Shown here in pieces: positions 1 through 6,639 of a DNA stretch of 17,217 nt. Below the pieces are notes generated by a model. That model had not been told where the DNA came from and ran no database searches. It saw only the letters and a program-made list of their open reading frames with translations. The translations under genes were made by a program, and so were the position numbers. Source of the DNA: JBNJEA01 sp051745395 (GTDB lineage: Bacteria > Desulfobacterota > Desulfobacteria > Desulfobacterales > Desulfosalsimonadaceae); the NCBI GenBank assembly GCA_051745395.1, contig JBNJEA010000061.1, positions 1 to 17,217 of the forward strand. Direction: 5' to 3'. The number at the start of each line of letters is the position of its first letter. Within the stretch, counting starts at the first letter, position 1.

Positions 1-44
1 GTTTGACCCGGGAGACCGAGCCTATAAATAACTCTGGAAGAGCA

Positions 45-77
45 GGCACTGAGGTACTGAGGCACTAAGGCACTGAG
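45..77. repeat. Tandem octamer array (GGCACTGA-like, 4 copies)
   Basis: Four adjacent 8-base units read GGCACTGA, GGTACTGA, GGCACTAA and GGCACTGA, each differing by at most one base from the first. The array lies in the gene-free stretch at the window start, downstream of the minus-strand ferredoxin gene. No function is evident. Confidence 0.85.
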
Positions 78-93
78 TTTTTTTAAACCCTAT

Positions 94-142
94 ACCTTAC
101 ACCTTAAACCTCAAACCTTAAACCTCAAACCTTAAACCTGAA
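94..142. repeat. Tandem heptamer array (ACCTTAA/ACCTCAA, 7 copies)
   Basis: Seven consecutive 7-base units: ACCTTAC, ACCTTAA, ACCTCAA, ACCTTAA, ACCTCAA, ACCTTAA, ACCTGAA. Units 2 to 6 alternate between two forms, so the higher-order period is 14. It sits 17 bases after the octamer array. No open frame runs through it, and I see no gene in 1-219. Confidence 0.88.
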
Positions 143-219
143 GTTACTTAAAAGCCCTCTCCGTGATTTCTGTCTTGTGCTGTCTCTTAGCACCGCCGGG
201 TTGCGGGATGTCAAATGAA

Positions 220-1002
220 TTAGGCCGTGGCCGTTTGCGCGGGATCGCTCCATTTGGATTCGGAAATGACTTCACCGGTGGAGCTGATCACCAGTTCTTT
301 CAACGGGACGGTTTTGCCGGCCGCAGCCATTGCTTTTTCCACGATACCGGGCAGACTGCTGCAGCAGGGTACTTCCATGGATACGATGGTCACGCTTTTC
401 AGGCCGGCGTTTGCAAAGACGTCGGTAAATTTTTCGACGTAGCCGTCCACATCATCGAATTTCGGGCATCCCATCATCACGGCCCGCCCATTGAGCAGCT
501 CCCCGTGAAGGTTCGGGTAGGCCACGGCCACGCAGTCTGCGATGACCAGAAGGTCGGCCCCTTTTAAAAACGGCGCGTTTGCGGGCACCAGGCGGATCTG
601 AATCGGCCAGTGGGTCAGGGCAGAGGTGCCCGTGCCGGATTGGGCCGTTTCGGTCCGGGGTGTCGGCTGGCGGTGAAATGTCTGGATCTGCTGGGACGGA
701 CAGCCGCAGGCCGAAGCCGCAATAGATTTTTCCGGTGATGTTTCGGCCCGGCTTTCCATTGTTTTGAGGTGTTCTTCCACGGCCTCTTCGTCGAATTCCT
801 CGGCTTCGCGTTCTATGATCTGAAGCGCGCCGGTGGGGCATTGCCCGAGACAGGCGCCGAGACCGTCGCAGAGGTTGTCGGAAATGACTTTGGCCTTGCC
901 GTCTATGATCTGGATGGCGCCTTCGGCACAGGCCGGCACGCACTGGCCGCAGCCGTCGCATAATTTTTCGTCGATTTTAATTATCTTACGAACGGTTTTC
1001 AT
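220..1002 (-). CDS. Ferredoxin-like 4Fe-4S protein with C-terminal conserved domain
   Basis: A 260-residue cytoplasmic iron-sulfur protein. Residues about 8-60 form a bacterial-ferredoxin fold. The first cluster motif is complete (C15, C18, C21, C25). The second reads CDGLGACLGQCP (C45, L48, C51, C55), so one of the four usual cysteines is leucine. Residues 65-130 are a low-complexity linker. The C-terminal half holds the motifs ADCVAVAYP, GCPKFDD and EVPCC, which I recall as conserved in similar proteins of anaerobes. The redox partner is unknown. The ATG overlaps the end of the upstream HD gene by 17 bases, so the two are probably one operon and translationally coupled. Proteins of this kind have been linked to HcpR nitrosative-stress regulons in sulfate reducers (recalled), which would fit the dyad at 1871-1886. 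Confidence 0.85.
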   Translation of the reverse strand: MKTVRKIIKIDEKLCDGCGQCVPACAEGAIQIIDGKAKVISDNLCDGLGACLGQCPTGALQIIEREAEEFDEEAVEEHLKTMESRAETSPEKSIAASACGCPSQQIQTFHRQPTPRTETAQSGTGTSALTHWPIQIRLVPANAPFLKGADLLVIADCVAVAYPNLHGELLNGRAVMMGCPKFDDVDGYVEKFTDVFANAGLKSVTIVSMEVPCCSSLPGIVEKAMAAAGKTVPLKELVISSTGEVISESKWSDPAQTATA

Positions 1003-1750
1003 GGGATTTCTCCGTTTTTGCTTTGTTTAAAAAAAGATTTTCGGCGCGTTTTTGACCGGCATTGGTGAAAAAGCTTTTCCGGATCAACTCTTCGATCCGA
1101 TAGCCGTCAATGGCTTTTTCCTTCTGTTTGTCCTCGATATTGGCGATCCGGTCCGCATCATAGAGCACCTGGAAGTTCACGGTTTCATCTGCTGCCGGAT
1201 GGTGATGGCGGCCGATAATATCGCAGACCTCATCGATCAACGCCTGGCTTGCCCCCAGATCGGTCATGATGTTTCGGGCGATCGCCGGGCCTTCGAGTTC
1301 CTGGTATTTCCCGGCCGAGCTGCCGTGCTTTTTTTCGGCTTCGGGGATGCCGATATCATGCAGGTACGCCGCGGCCAGAATCACGGCCATATCGCCGCCG
1401 GCCTCTCCGGCGATGGCCTCGGCATGTCGTGCCACCCGGGTGGCATGGCCGATGCGCCTGAAATCGCTTTTAAAGTATTTTTTCATTTCCACCGCGATGC
1501 GGTCCTTGAGCAGTTCATCGCGCTGGGCCAGCAGTTCCGGCGGCAGTTCCCCGATGCACTGGTCGGCGAATTTGCAGTAAGCCGCACAACCGAAATCCAT
1601 TTTCGGGTTGGCGAACCGGTGGCCGCAATGATTGCATTTGCGGGTGGGGTCATCCTTGAAAAACTCGACTGATTTCGAGCAGTTGGGGCATTGGGTTTCA
1701 AATATGGAACCGGGTTTCCAGAATCGGCTGTCTTGTCCGGGACATTTCAT
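986..1750 (-). CDS. Zinc-ribbon HD-domain phosphohydrolase-like protein
   Basis: A 254-residue protein. The N-terminal part is rich in cysteine pairs (C21/C24, C39/C42, then C55, C59, C65), which suggests one zinc ribbon plus a further metal site. The HD domain spans roughly residues 95-215, with H102, the H131-D132 doublet in HDIG, a later GRHHHP segment and YDADRIAN. These match metal-dependent phosphohydrolases of the HD superfamily. The substrate cannot be deduced. The start is preceded by GGAGG at good spacing. It is first in a minus-strand pair with the ferredoxin-type gene. The dyad at 1871-1886 lies about 120 bases upstream of the start, where a CRP/FNR-type activator or repressor could act. 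Confidence 0.85.
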   Translation of the reverse strand: MKCPGQDSRFWKPGSIFETQCPNCSKSVEFFKDDPTRKCNHCGHRFANPKMDFGCAAYCKFADQCIGELPPELLAQRDELLKDRIAVEMKKYFKSDFRRIGHATRVARHAEAIAGEAGGDMAVILAAAYLHDIGIPEAEKKHGSSAGKYQELEGPAIARNIMTDLGASQALIDEVCDIIGRHHHPAADETVNFQVLYDADRIANIEDKQKEKAIDGYRIEELIRKSFFTNAGQKRAENLFLNKAKTEKSHENRS

Positions 1751-1870
1751 GTGTCATCCTCCTTTTCCCCGGATTTGGCGCCGGGTAACTGTATTTACGA
1801 TTCAAAATAACCATGATGTGAGATGCGTAAATCATCTGTCTTATGATTAGGATAGTTATTCGGATACGGC

Positions 1871-1886
1871 TTTGACTTAGGTCAAA
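1871..1886. promoter_or_regulatory. CRP/FNR-family operator-like dyad TTTGAC-N4-GTCAAA
   Basis: A perfect 6+6 palindrome with a 4-base spacer in the divergent spacer between the HD/ferredoxin operon and the gene at 2056. The shape matches FNR-type sites (TTGAT-N4-ATCAA) and resembles the TTGAC/GTCAA half-sites reported for HcpR-type regulators in deltaproteobacteria. On the minus strand a -10-like TATCCT (1854-1849) lies at a distance that would put the dyad near -37 to -41, suited to class II activation of the HD/ferredoxin operon. Which gene it controls is inference. Confidence 0.6.
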
Positions 1887-2055
1887 TCGGGACGTGATTT
1901 TTTTAAAAACAGAAACAGCAGGTATCTATGTCATGGCCGGCGGCAGGCCGGCAAAGTCGGCGGCCTTGACACCCAGGGGTGACGGAATAAGGTTTAATAC
2001 TGACAGTTGCTGTAACCTGACAAACACCATTTATTTTTTGAAGAAGGAGGCCATC

Positions 2056-2319
2056 ATGTACGACAAAAAAGAACTTTGCGATAAAATAAAAGAAATTTAT
2101 CCGGATATCGGCGAGTGCGGCATCAACGTGGACGTCGACTTTGATGAGGACAACAATGCCTATGTGGTGGACTTGAAAAAGGACAATCACGAATTAAAGA
2201 CCTTTCTGGAACCCGGCGATGCCGAAACCTGCATGCAGGGCAAACAGTGCGTCGGCCTGGGTGTGCAGATTGCACAGTTAAAGGACAACATCAATCAAGG
2301 AATCCGGTCCTCCAGTTGA
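2056..2319 (+). CDS. Small acidic conserved-type protein of unknown function
   Basis: An 87-residue cytoplasmic protein with no signal peptide or membrane segment. The start at 2056 is chosen because AGGAGG precedes it at ideal spacing; the frame is open further upstream but has no comparable site. The middle is acidic (VDVDFDEDNN), and three cysteines are present (C8 region, C21 region and a CMQGKQC pair near residues 58-64). I believe similar small proteins occur in other sulfate reducers, but I cannot assign a function. The conserved-looking CxxxxxC segment could bind a metal or be redox active. A TTGACA at 1966-1971 lies upstream, but no well-spaced -10 accompanies it. Confidence 0.75.
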   Translation: MYDKKELCDKIKEIYPDIGECGINVDVDFDEDNNAYVVDLKKDNHELKTFLEPGDAETCMQGKQCVGLGVQIAQLKDNINQGIRSSS

Positions 2320-2337
2320 GCCGGATACGGGAATCCG

Positions 2338-2348
2338 ACCTAAATTGA
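2338..2348 (+). repeat. Copy 1 of dispersed motif CCTAAATTGA
   Basis: ACCTAAATTGA lies 19 bases after the stop of the small acidic gene. The same 11 bases recur inverted just after the stop of the sigma-54 activator (3858-3868), so the two copies bracket that gene. The 10-mer core also forms both tips of the palindrome at 10323-10411. Confidence 0.6.
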
Positions 2349-2382
2349 CCGGCGATTGTATCAAAAAAAATGAGACAATGAC

Positions 2383-2412
2383 TTGACTTGTCAACCGGCA
2401 CATTGATAAATA
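2383..2412 (+). promoter_or_regulatory. Possible sigma-70 promoter of the sigma-54 activator
   Basis: TTGACT (2383-2388) is followed after 17-18 bases by an AT-rich -10-like ATAAAT/TAAATA (2406-2412), about 65 bases upstream of the GTG start at 2479. The -35 lies inside TTGAC-TT-GTCAA, a short dyad. This is moderate evidence only. Confidence 0.4.
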
Positions 2413-2478
2413 TAGCCCTTCTGATCGTATAAATCTGTATCCATCTGTGCTGAATCTGCTATTGAAGGGCTTTTCCAA

Positions 2479-3855
2479 GTGCCGGAAGACAAATTTCAAA
2501 AACTGCTGGCCGACAGTCAGAACCTGGTCCGGATTCTCGACAATCTCAAAGAAGGCATCATTGCCCATGATTTAAACCGCCGGATCTTTTTTTTCAATCA
2601 CGAGGCCGAACGTATTACAGGCTATCGCCGGGAGGATGTTTTATACAAGGATTGCCACGAAGCCTTTGGCGCCCCGTTTTGCGGGGAGCGCTGCCTGTTT
2701 GTCGCCAGCAAGGCCAACCCGGACGACTACCAGGATCTGCCGGAGCAGACCGAATACCCGCTCAACATCGTTACGCGGGAAGGGGAAAACCGCAGCATCG
2801 AGATGGCCGTGACCCCCCTGCGGGATGAAAACAGCCGGGTTTTCGGTGTGCTGGCCTGCTTAAACGACATTACCGACCTGTTGAAAAGCCGCTTAAAAAG
2901 CGGCGAATTAAGCGGCTTTGCCAACATTATCGGCCGGGATCACAAAATGCGCCAGGTGTTTCAGCAAATTTTGGACCTGTCGGCCTATGATTACCCGGTC
3001 CATATCTACGGGGAAACCGGTACCGGCAAGGAACTGGTGGCCGAGGCAATCCACAATGAAAGCCGGCGCGGCGGCGCCCCGTTTGTCCCCATCAACTGCG
3101 GCGCCCTGCCGGAAGGGCTCATTGAAAGCGAGCTGTTCGGCCATGTGAAAGGGGCCTTTTCCGGCGCCATCCGGGATAAAAAGGGCCGCTTTGAACTCGC
3201 CCACACCGGCACGGTCTTTCTCGATGAAGTCGCCGAGCTTTCCAGGGATTTGCAGGTCAAGCTGCTGCGGTTTCTGCAGACCGGAAAGTTCGAAAAAGTC
3301 GGCGGGGAAAAAACCGTCGCCGTCGATGTCCGCATCATCAGCGCCACCAACAAGGATTTGAAAACCGAAATCCGGTCCGGCAATTTCAGAGAAGATCTGT
3401 ACTACCGCTTAAACGTCATCCCCATTGACCTGCCCCCCTTAAAAAAGCGGCGCAACGATATCCCCCTGCTTATTGATCATTTTTTAAACGATTTTGCCGC
3501 CGAGCATGAAGGCCGGGGCCCGATTGCCGTATCCCAGACGGCCATGTCCATGCTGATGGACTATGACTGGCCGGGCAATGTGCGGCAGCTGCAAAATGTT
3601 CTTCAGTTTGCCATTGTCAAAAGCGGCAGCGCCACGATCCAACCCAAGGACCTGCCCTTGGAATTGCGGCAGGGCGGCGGTGACAGCTTCGCAAAGCGGG
3701 GACCGGTCAAGAAGCTCGATAAAACCGCCGTCCGCGAGGCGCTCGAAAAAGCCGGCGGCAACAAGGTCAGGGCCGCAAAAATTCTGGGCGTGGGCCGGGC
3801 GACCCTGTACCGGTTTATCAATGAACACCCCGAAGTCGTCCCCGAAATCGTGTAA
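2479..3855 (+). CDS. PAS-AAA-Fis sigma-54-dependent transcriptional activator
   Basis: A 458-residue activator that would use ATP to open sigma-54 RNA polymerase promoters. It starts at GTG with GAAGG 11 bases upstream. A PAS domain covers about residues 10-125 and contains C59, H60, C68 and C72, spaced for metal, Fe-S or thiol-based sensing. The AAA+ domain spans about 150-385, with Walker A GETGTGKE (178-185), the sigma-54 contact loop GAFSGA (225-230, serine in place of the usual threonine) and Walker B residues D249-E250. A Fis-type helix-turn-helix is at about 415-450 (NKVRAAKILGVGRATLYR). There is no receiver domain, so it senses a signal directly rather than through phosphorylation. 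Its position before the oxygen-defence genes suggests, but does not prove, that it controls them. Confidence 0.93.
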   Translation: MPEDKFQKLLADSQNLVRILDNLKEGIIAHDLNRRIFFFNHEAERITGYRREDVLYKDCHEAFGAPFCGERCLFVASKANPDDYQDLPEQTEYPLNIVTREGENRSIEMAVTPLRDENSRVFGVLACLNDITDLLKSRLKSGELSGFANIIGRDHKMRQVFQQILDLSAYDYPVHIYGETGTGKELVAEAIHNESRRGGAPFVPINCGALPEGLIESELFGHVKGAFSGAIRDKKGRFELAHTGTVFLDEVAELSRDLQVKLLRFLQTGKFEKVGGEKTVAVDVRIISATNKDLKTEIRSGNFREDLYYRLNVIPIDLPPLKKRRNDIPLLIDHFLNDFAAEHEGRGPIAVSQTAMSMLMDYDWPGNVRQLQNVLQFAIVKSGSATIQPKDLPLELRQGGGDSFAKRGPVKKLDKTAVREALEKAGGNKVRAAKILGVGRATLYRFINEHPEVVPEIV

Positions 3856-3856
3856 C

Positions 3857-3868
3857 CTCAATTTAGGT
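3857..3868 (-). repeat. Copy 2 of dispersed motif (inverted)
   Basis: CTCAATTTAGGT begins two bases after the activator stop codon. It is the inverse of the motif at 2338-2348 and matches the right tip of the palindrome at 10401-10411. Confidence 0.6.
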
Positions 3869-4433
3869 GTCTAACCCGTAGCCAAGGCGAGGCGCAGACA
3901 GCAGCGAAAAGGACGTTTTTTTCGTTCAGCCCCTTATCAAAGAGCCTTGTATCAGTGCCGGCCATAAACGGCTTTCAAATTTTAGATCCGTTCCGGTGCC
4001 GGTGGTCTGCTGCGTGGGCATTGGGCAATTATTCCTTTCCGGGGTATGTATTGGAAGCAGTCGGTCTGTCGCAGATGAAACAATGAAACAGGTCTGTATC
4101 AGAACGGATTTGATACAGCCCCGGGCTTGCGGCGGTTGTTTGCGCATCATAGAGATCATCACGAAGTATACCAGAATTGTTTTCGTTGCCAATCTTTTTG
4201 TTTTTGATCCGTTGTAAAAACAGGGCGTTGTAGTTATAGGGCCAACCGGCGTTTTCTGGTATGCAAACGCCTTGGCAAAGTGGTCCGTTCAGGGATCCCT
4301 TCCCGATTTCGAGCATTGGCATGTGTTTTGTATATGAAATATTGAAATGTCATTCGTACTGTCGGGTGTAATTTGTAGGTACATGTCTTCTTTCATTCTT
4401 TCACGTACATACATGTTTTATTGGACGAAACTA
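3869..4433. other. Gene-poor AT-rich spacer
   Basis: About 560 bases with no convincing coding region on either strand; the short open frames have no conserved look and no ribosome binding sites. It holds a small dyad GTATCA/TGATAC near 4096-4116 and a weak -24/-12-like sequence TGGCAT-N5-TTGT at 4317-4331. It becomes markedly AT-rich from about 4190. An unseen small RNA cannot be excluded. Confidence 0.6.
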
Positions 4434-4631
4434 TTGAAACAATCCAATGAAAATATTAAAACGACTCTACATCTTGTAAAACGCATGATCGCCTTGGCGG
4501 AAAAAGGCGATGCCGAAAGGGATGACGTTGGATGCGGCATTCTCTATGGTATTGTCCGGGATGCGGCTTACAAAATCAAGAAAGTCGCGGAATCCGAAAA
4601 GGACGCCCATATCCGGAAAGGGAAATGGTAG
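4434..4631 (+). CDS. Small conserved-type protein upstream of rubrerythrin
   Basis: The conserved-looking part is a 50-residue charged helical segment (ALAEKGDAERDDVGCGILYG, then IVRDAAYKIKKVAESE and a GKW end). I recall this type as small stand-alone proteins in sulfate reducers, with no assigned function. The start is uncertain. A TTG at 4434 (65 residues) has a weak GGACG upstream and gives the expected short form; ATG codons at 4413, 4383 and 4347 are in frame but lack ribosome binding sites and add unlikely-looking sequence. It ends 77 bases before rubrerythrin and may be co-transcribed with it. Confidence 0.55.
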   Translation: MKQSNENIKTTLHLVKRMIALAEKGDAERDDVGCGILYGIVRDAAYKIKKVAESEKDAHIRKGKW

Positions 4632-4708
4632 TCCGCCGGTTTGGCGCATGCGGATTCGATCGGTTTATGTGGATTGACGAACGGGAAAAAACAATAGAGG
4701 AGGTAGTA

Positions 4709-5284
4709 ATGGCGGATTTGAAAGGAACCCAGACCGAGAAGAACTTGATGACGGCCTTTGCCGGGGAATCCCAGGCAAGAAACCGTTATACCTATTTTGC
4801 CAGCAAAGCCAAAAAGGATGGCTATGAGCAGATTGCGGCGATTTTTACCGAAACCGCCAACCAGGAAAAAGAACACGCCAAGCGGTTTTTCAAATTCCTG
4901 GAAGGCGGGGAGGCCGAGGTGACGGCATCCTTTCCGGCCGGCGTGGTGGGCACCACCCTGGAGAACCTGAAGGCGGCCGCGGACGGCGAACTCTATGAAC
5001 ATTCGGACATGTATCCCGGTTTTGCCAAGGTGGCCCGCCAGGAGGGCTTTGAGGCTGTTGCCAAGGTCTTTGAATATGTTTCGGTTGCCGAAAAGCAGCA
5101 TGAAAAACGCTACCGGGACCTGGCGGCCAACATTGAAAACGGGCGTGTCTTTAACCGTGATCAAAGCGTGGTCTGGCGGTGCTTGAATTGCGGCTATCTG
5201 CACGAAGGCGCCGATGCACCGGATAGTTGCCCGGCATGTGCTCACCCGAAGGCGTTTTATGAACTTCTTGGCGAAAATTATTAG
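4709..5284 (+). CDS. rbr: Rubrerythrin (peroxide reductase)
   Basis: A 191-residue cytoplasmic protein that reduces hydrogen peroxide to water at a diiron site. The N-terminal four-helix ferritin-like domain shows E20 (FAGESQARNRY) and the ExxH pair E53/H56, with a second ExxH near EKQHEKRY. The C-terminal rubredoxin domain has two CxxC knuckles (CLNCGYLHEG and CPAC) that bind one iron and pass in electrons. Length and domain order are those of classical rubrerythrin. The start at 4709 has GAGGAGG at ideal spacing; the open frame upstream lacks such a site. It is the first enzyme of the oxygen-defence island. Confidence 0.96.
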   Translation: MADLKGTQTEKNLMTAFAGESQARNRYTYFASKAKKDGYEQIAAIFTETANQEKEHAKRFFKFLEGGEAEVTASFPAGVVGTTLENLKAAADGELYEHSDMYPGFAKVARQEGFEAVAKVFEYVSVAEKQHEKRYRDLAANIENGRVFNRDQSVVWRCLNCGYLHEGADAPDSCPACAHPKAFYELLGENY

Positions 5285-5406
5285 CGGGATTATATTTAGG
5301 GTCATGATCCCGAAGTGCGGAGCCGACAATACGAATACGACGAACTGATACCTAAGTTGTTTTTAGGTGATAGACAGTGCGTGAACGAAACATTATGGAG
5401 GAAGAC

Positions 5407-5886
5407 ATGGCAGCTTACGATTTCAACGCAGACGATGTGTTTCAAATGGCCGAGGATATTGAGGTAAACGGTGCGGAATTCTACAAAACCGCCGCCGCCA
5501 GTGTGCCCGACGAATCCAAGAAGGAACTGCTGAACAGCCTGGCAGATATGGAAGTCGAACACAGAAAAACCTTTGAACAAATGCGCGAAGAATTGTCCAA
5601 GCAGGAAAAGGTTCAAACCGTTTTCGATCCCGAAGGCGATGCGGCCAATTATCTCAAGGCCCTGGCCGATATCCGGGTCTTTTTCGACAAGGATATCGAC
5701 ACATCGAGTATGAAAAACATCCTGATGGCCGCCATTACCGCGGAAAAGGATTCCATCGTGCTCTATCTCGGCATGAAGGAGCTGGTGCCCGAAAAATTCG
5801 GCAAAAACCGGATAGAAAACATCATAAAGGAAGAAATGGGCCACATTCGTCTGCTCAGCAAAGAGCTAAAGGCCCTGAAGGAATAA
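5407..5886 (+). CDS. Ferritin-like diiron protein (erythrin type, no rubredoxin domain)
   Basis: A 159-residue four-helix protein. The carboxylate and histidine ligands of a diiron centre are all visible: E19 in EVNGAEFY, E49xxH52, E113 and E143xxH146. There is no rubredoxin tail, so electrons must come from a separate carrier, for which the rubredoxins downstream are candidates. The ATG at 5407 follows GGAGGAAG; a GTG at 5377 is in frame but has no ribosome binding site. The reaction (peroxide reduction or iron handling) cannot be settled from sequence. It lies 122 bases after rubrerythrin and 36 bases before desulfoferrodoxin. Confidence 0.9.
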   Translation: MAAYDFNADDVFQMAEDIEVNGAEFYKTAAASVPDESKKELLNSLADMEVEHRKTFEQMREELSKQEKVQTVFDPEGDAANYLKALADIRVFFDKDIDTSSMKNILMAAITAEKDSIVLYLGMKELVPEKFGKNRIENIIKEEMGHIRLLSKELKALKE

Positions 5887-5922
5887 TCGTGTCAATTGAA
5901 AAACACCCGAAAGGAGGTTCGT

Positions 5923-6303
5923 ATGGCGGAAAGACTTGAACTTTATAAATGCGAGGTTTGCGGCAATATCGTGGAGGTTTACAACGGCAGTTTCGGCACG
6001 TTGGTGTGCTGTGAAAAGCCGATGGTTTTGCTCGAAGAAAACACCGTGGATGCGGCAAAGGAAAAACACGTGCCGGTGATTGAAAAGGCCGACGGCGGCT
6101 TTACGGTGAAAGTGGGCGAGGTCGCCCATCCGATGGAAGAAAAACATTATATTCAGTGGATCGAGTTAATCGCAGACGGCATCAGCTACACCCGGTTTTT
6201 AAACCCCGGTGATGCCCCGGAAGCCTATTTCTGCGTGGATGCCGCCCAATTGACCGCACGTGAATACTGCAACCTGCACGGGCATTGGAAAAACACCCTT
6301 TGA
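5923..6303 (+). CDS. dfx: Desulfoferrodoxin (2Fe superoxide reductase)
   Basis: A 126-residue cytoplasmic enzyme that reduces superoxide to hydrogen peroxide. The N-terminal desulforedoxin-type centre I has C10, C13, C29 and C30. Centre II has H49, H69, H75, H119 and C116, the His4-Cys site of superoxide reductases, with E47 and K48 of the catalytic EKH motif. All metal ligands are intact. AAGGAGG lies seven bases before the ATG. The peroxide it makes could be removed by the rubrerythrin-type proteins encoded just upstream, and rubredoxins downstream are the known kind of electron donor. Confidence 0.97.
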   Translation: MAERLELYKCEVCGNIVEVYNGSFGTLVCCEKPMVLLEENTVDAAKEKHVPVIEKADGGFTVKVGEVAHPMEEKHYIQWIELIADGISYTRFLNPGDAPEAYFCVDAAQLTAREYCNLHGHWKNTL

Positions 6304-6343
6304 TCGACGGCTGTATTTACACCGAAATGGAACGATTTTCAAG

Positions 6344-6423
6344 TTTGCCGCAGATACAAGGAAGAAGCAGACGAGCGATAGTGGACTATGCGAGGCTGCA
6401 TCTGACACAGTAGATGCGGCAAA
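6344..6423. other. Inverted repeats in the desulfoferrodoxin/rubredoxin-like spacer
   Basis: In the 157-base spacer, TTTGCCGCA (6344-6352) pairs perfectly with TGCGGCAAA (6415-6423). An inner dyad, GCATCT (6398-6403) with AGATGC (6412-6417), competes with it because the two share bases. The transcript could therefore switch between two folds, or the site may be for processing. There is no U-run, so it is not a typical terminator. Confidence 0.35.
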
Positions 6424-6460
6424 ACTGGAAATCGAGGAAAAAAGCAAGGAGGTGAGATCC

Positions 6461-6625
6461 ATGGCATCTTGGAAATGCAGCAACTGCGGCTATACCTTTG
6501 AAGCCGATGCACCGCCGGAGCAATGTCCGTCGTGCAAGGCCAAGTGTGAATTTTTGGACAATTCCTGTTACACGCCGGACTGCGTCGAAAAAGGGACTGA
6601 CGACCGGATCGGCTCCAAAAAGTAA
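6461..6625 (+). CDS. Small rubredoxin-like protein with extra cysteines
   Basis: A 54-residue protein. C6, C9, C22 and C25 form two CxxC knuckles with the short spacing of the rubrerythrin C-terminal domain rather than that of classical rubredoxin, so one Fe(SCys)4 site is expected. Three further cysteines (C29, C36 and C41, in the segment ending CYTPDC) are unusual for a rubredoxin. AAGGAGGTGA precedes the ATG at ideal spacing. It probably serves as an electron carrier for the neighbouring diiron or SOR enzymes. It lies 14 bases before the flavodoxin gene. Confidence 0.85.
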   Translation: MASWKCSNCGYTFEADAPPEQCPSCKAKCEFLDNSCYTPDCVEKGTDDRIGSKK

Positions 6626-6639
6626 AGGAGGAATCCGGC

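Noticed and set aside
45..142. CRISPR array
   Set aside because: The units are 7-8 bases with no spacers and no cas genes are present.
1052..1672. 206-codon plus-strand frame within the HD-domain gene
   Set aside because: It is a shadow of the HD gene, whose zinc and HD motifs and Shine-Dalgarno are clear.
1966..1998. TTGACA-based promoter for the small acidic gene
   Set aside because: The best -10-like TTTAAT is 20-21 bases away, outside normal spacing, so I did not list it as a promoter.
3900..4330. Possible decayed gene in the gap after the sigma-54 activator
   Set aside because: All frames are short and none shows recognisable motifs, coherent composition or a ribosome binding site.
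4568..5329. Long open frame (253 codons) antisense to rubrerythrin
   Set aside because: It is the mirror frame of a clear rubrerythrin gene, has no ribosome binding site and shows no recognisable protein motifs.
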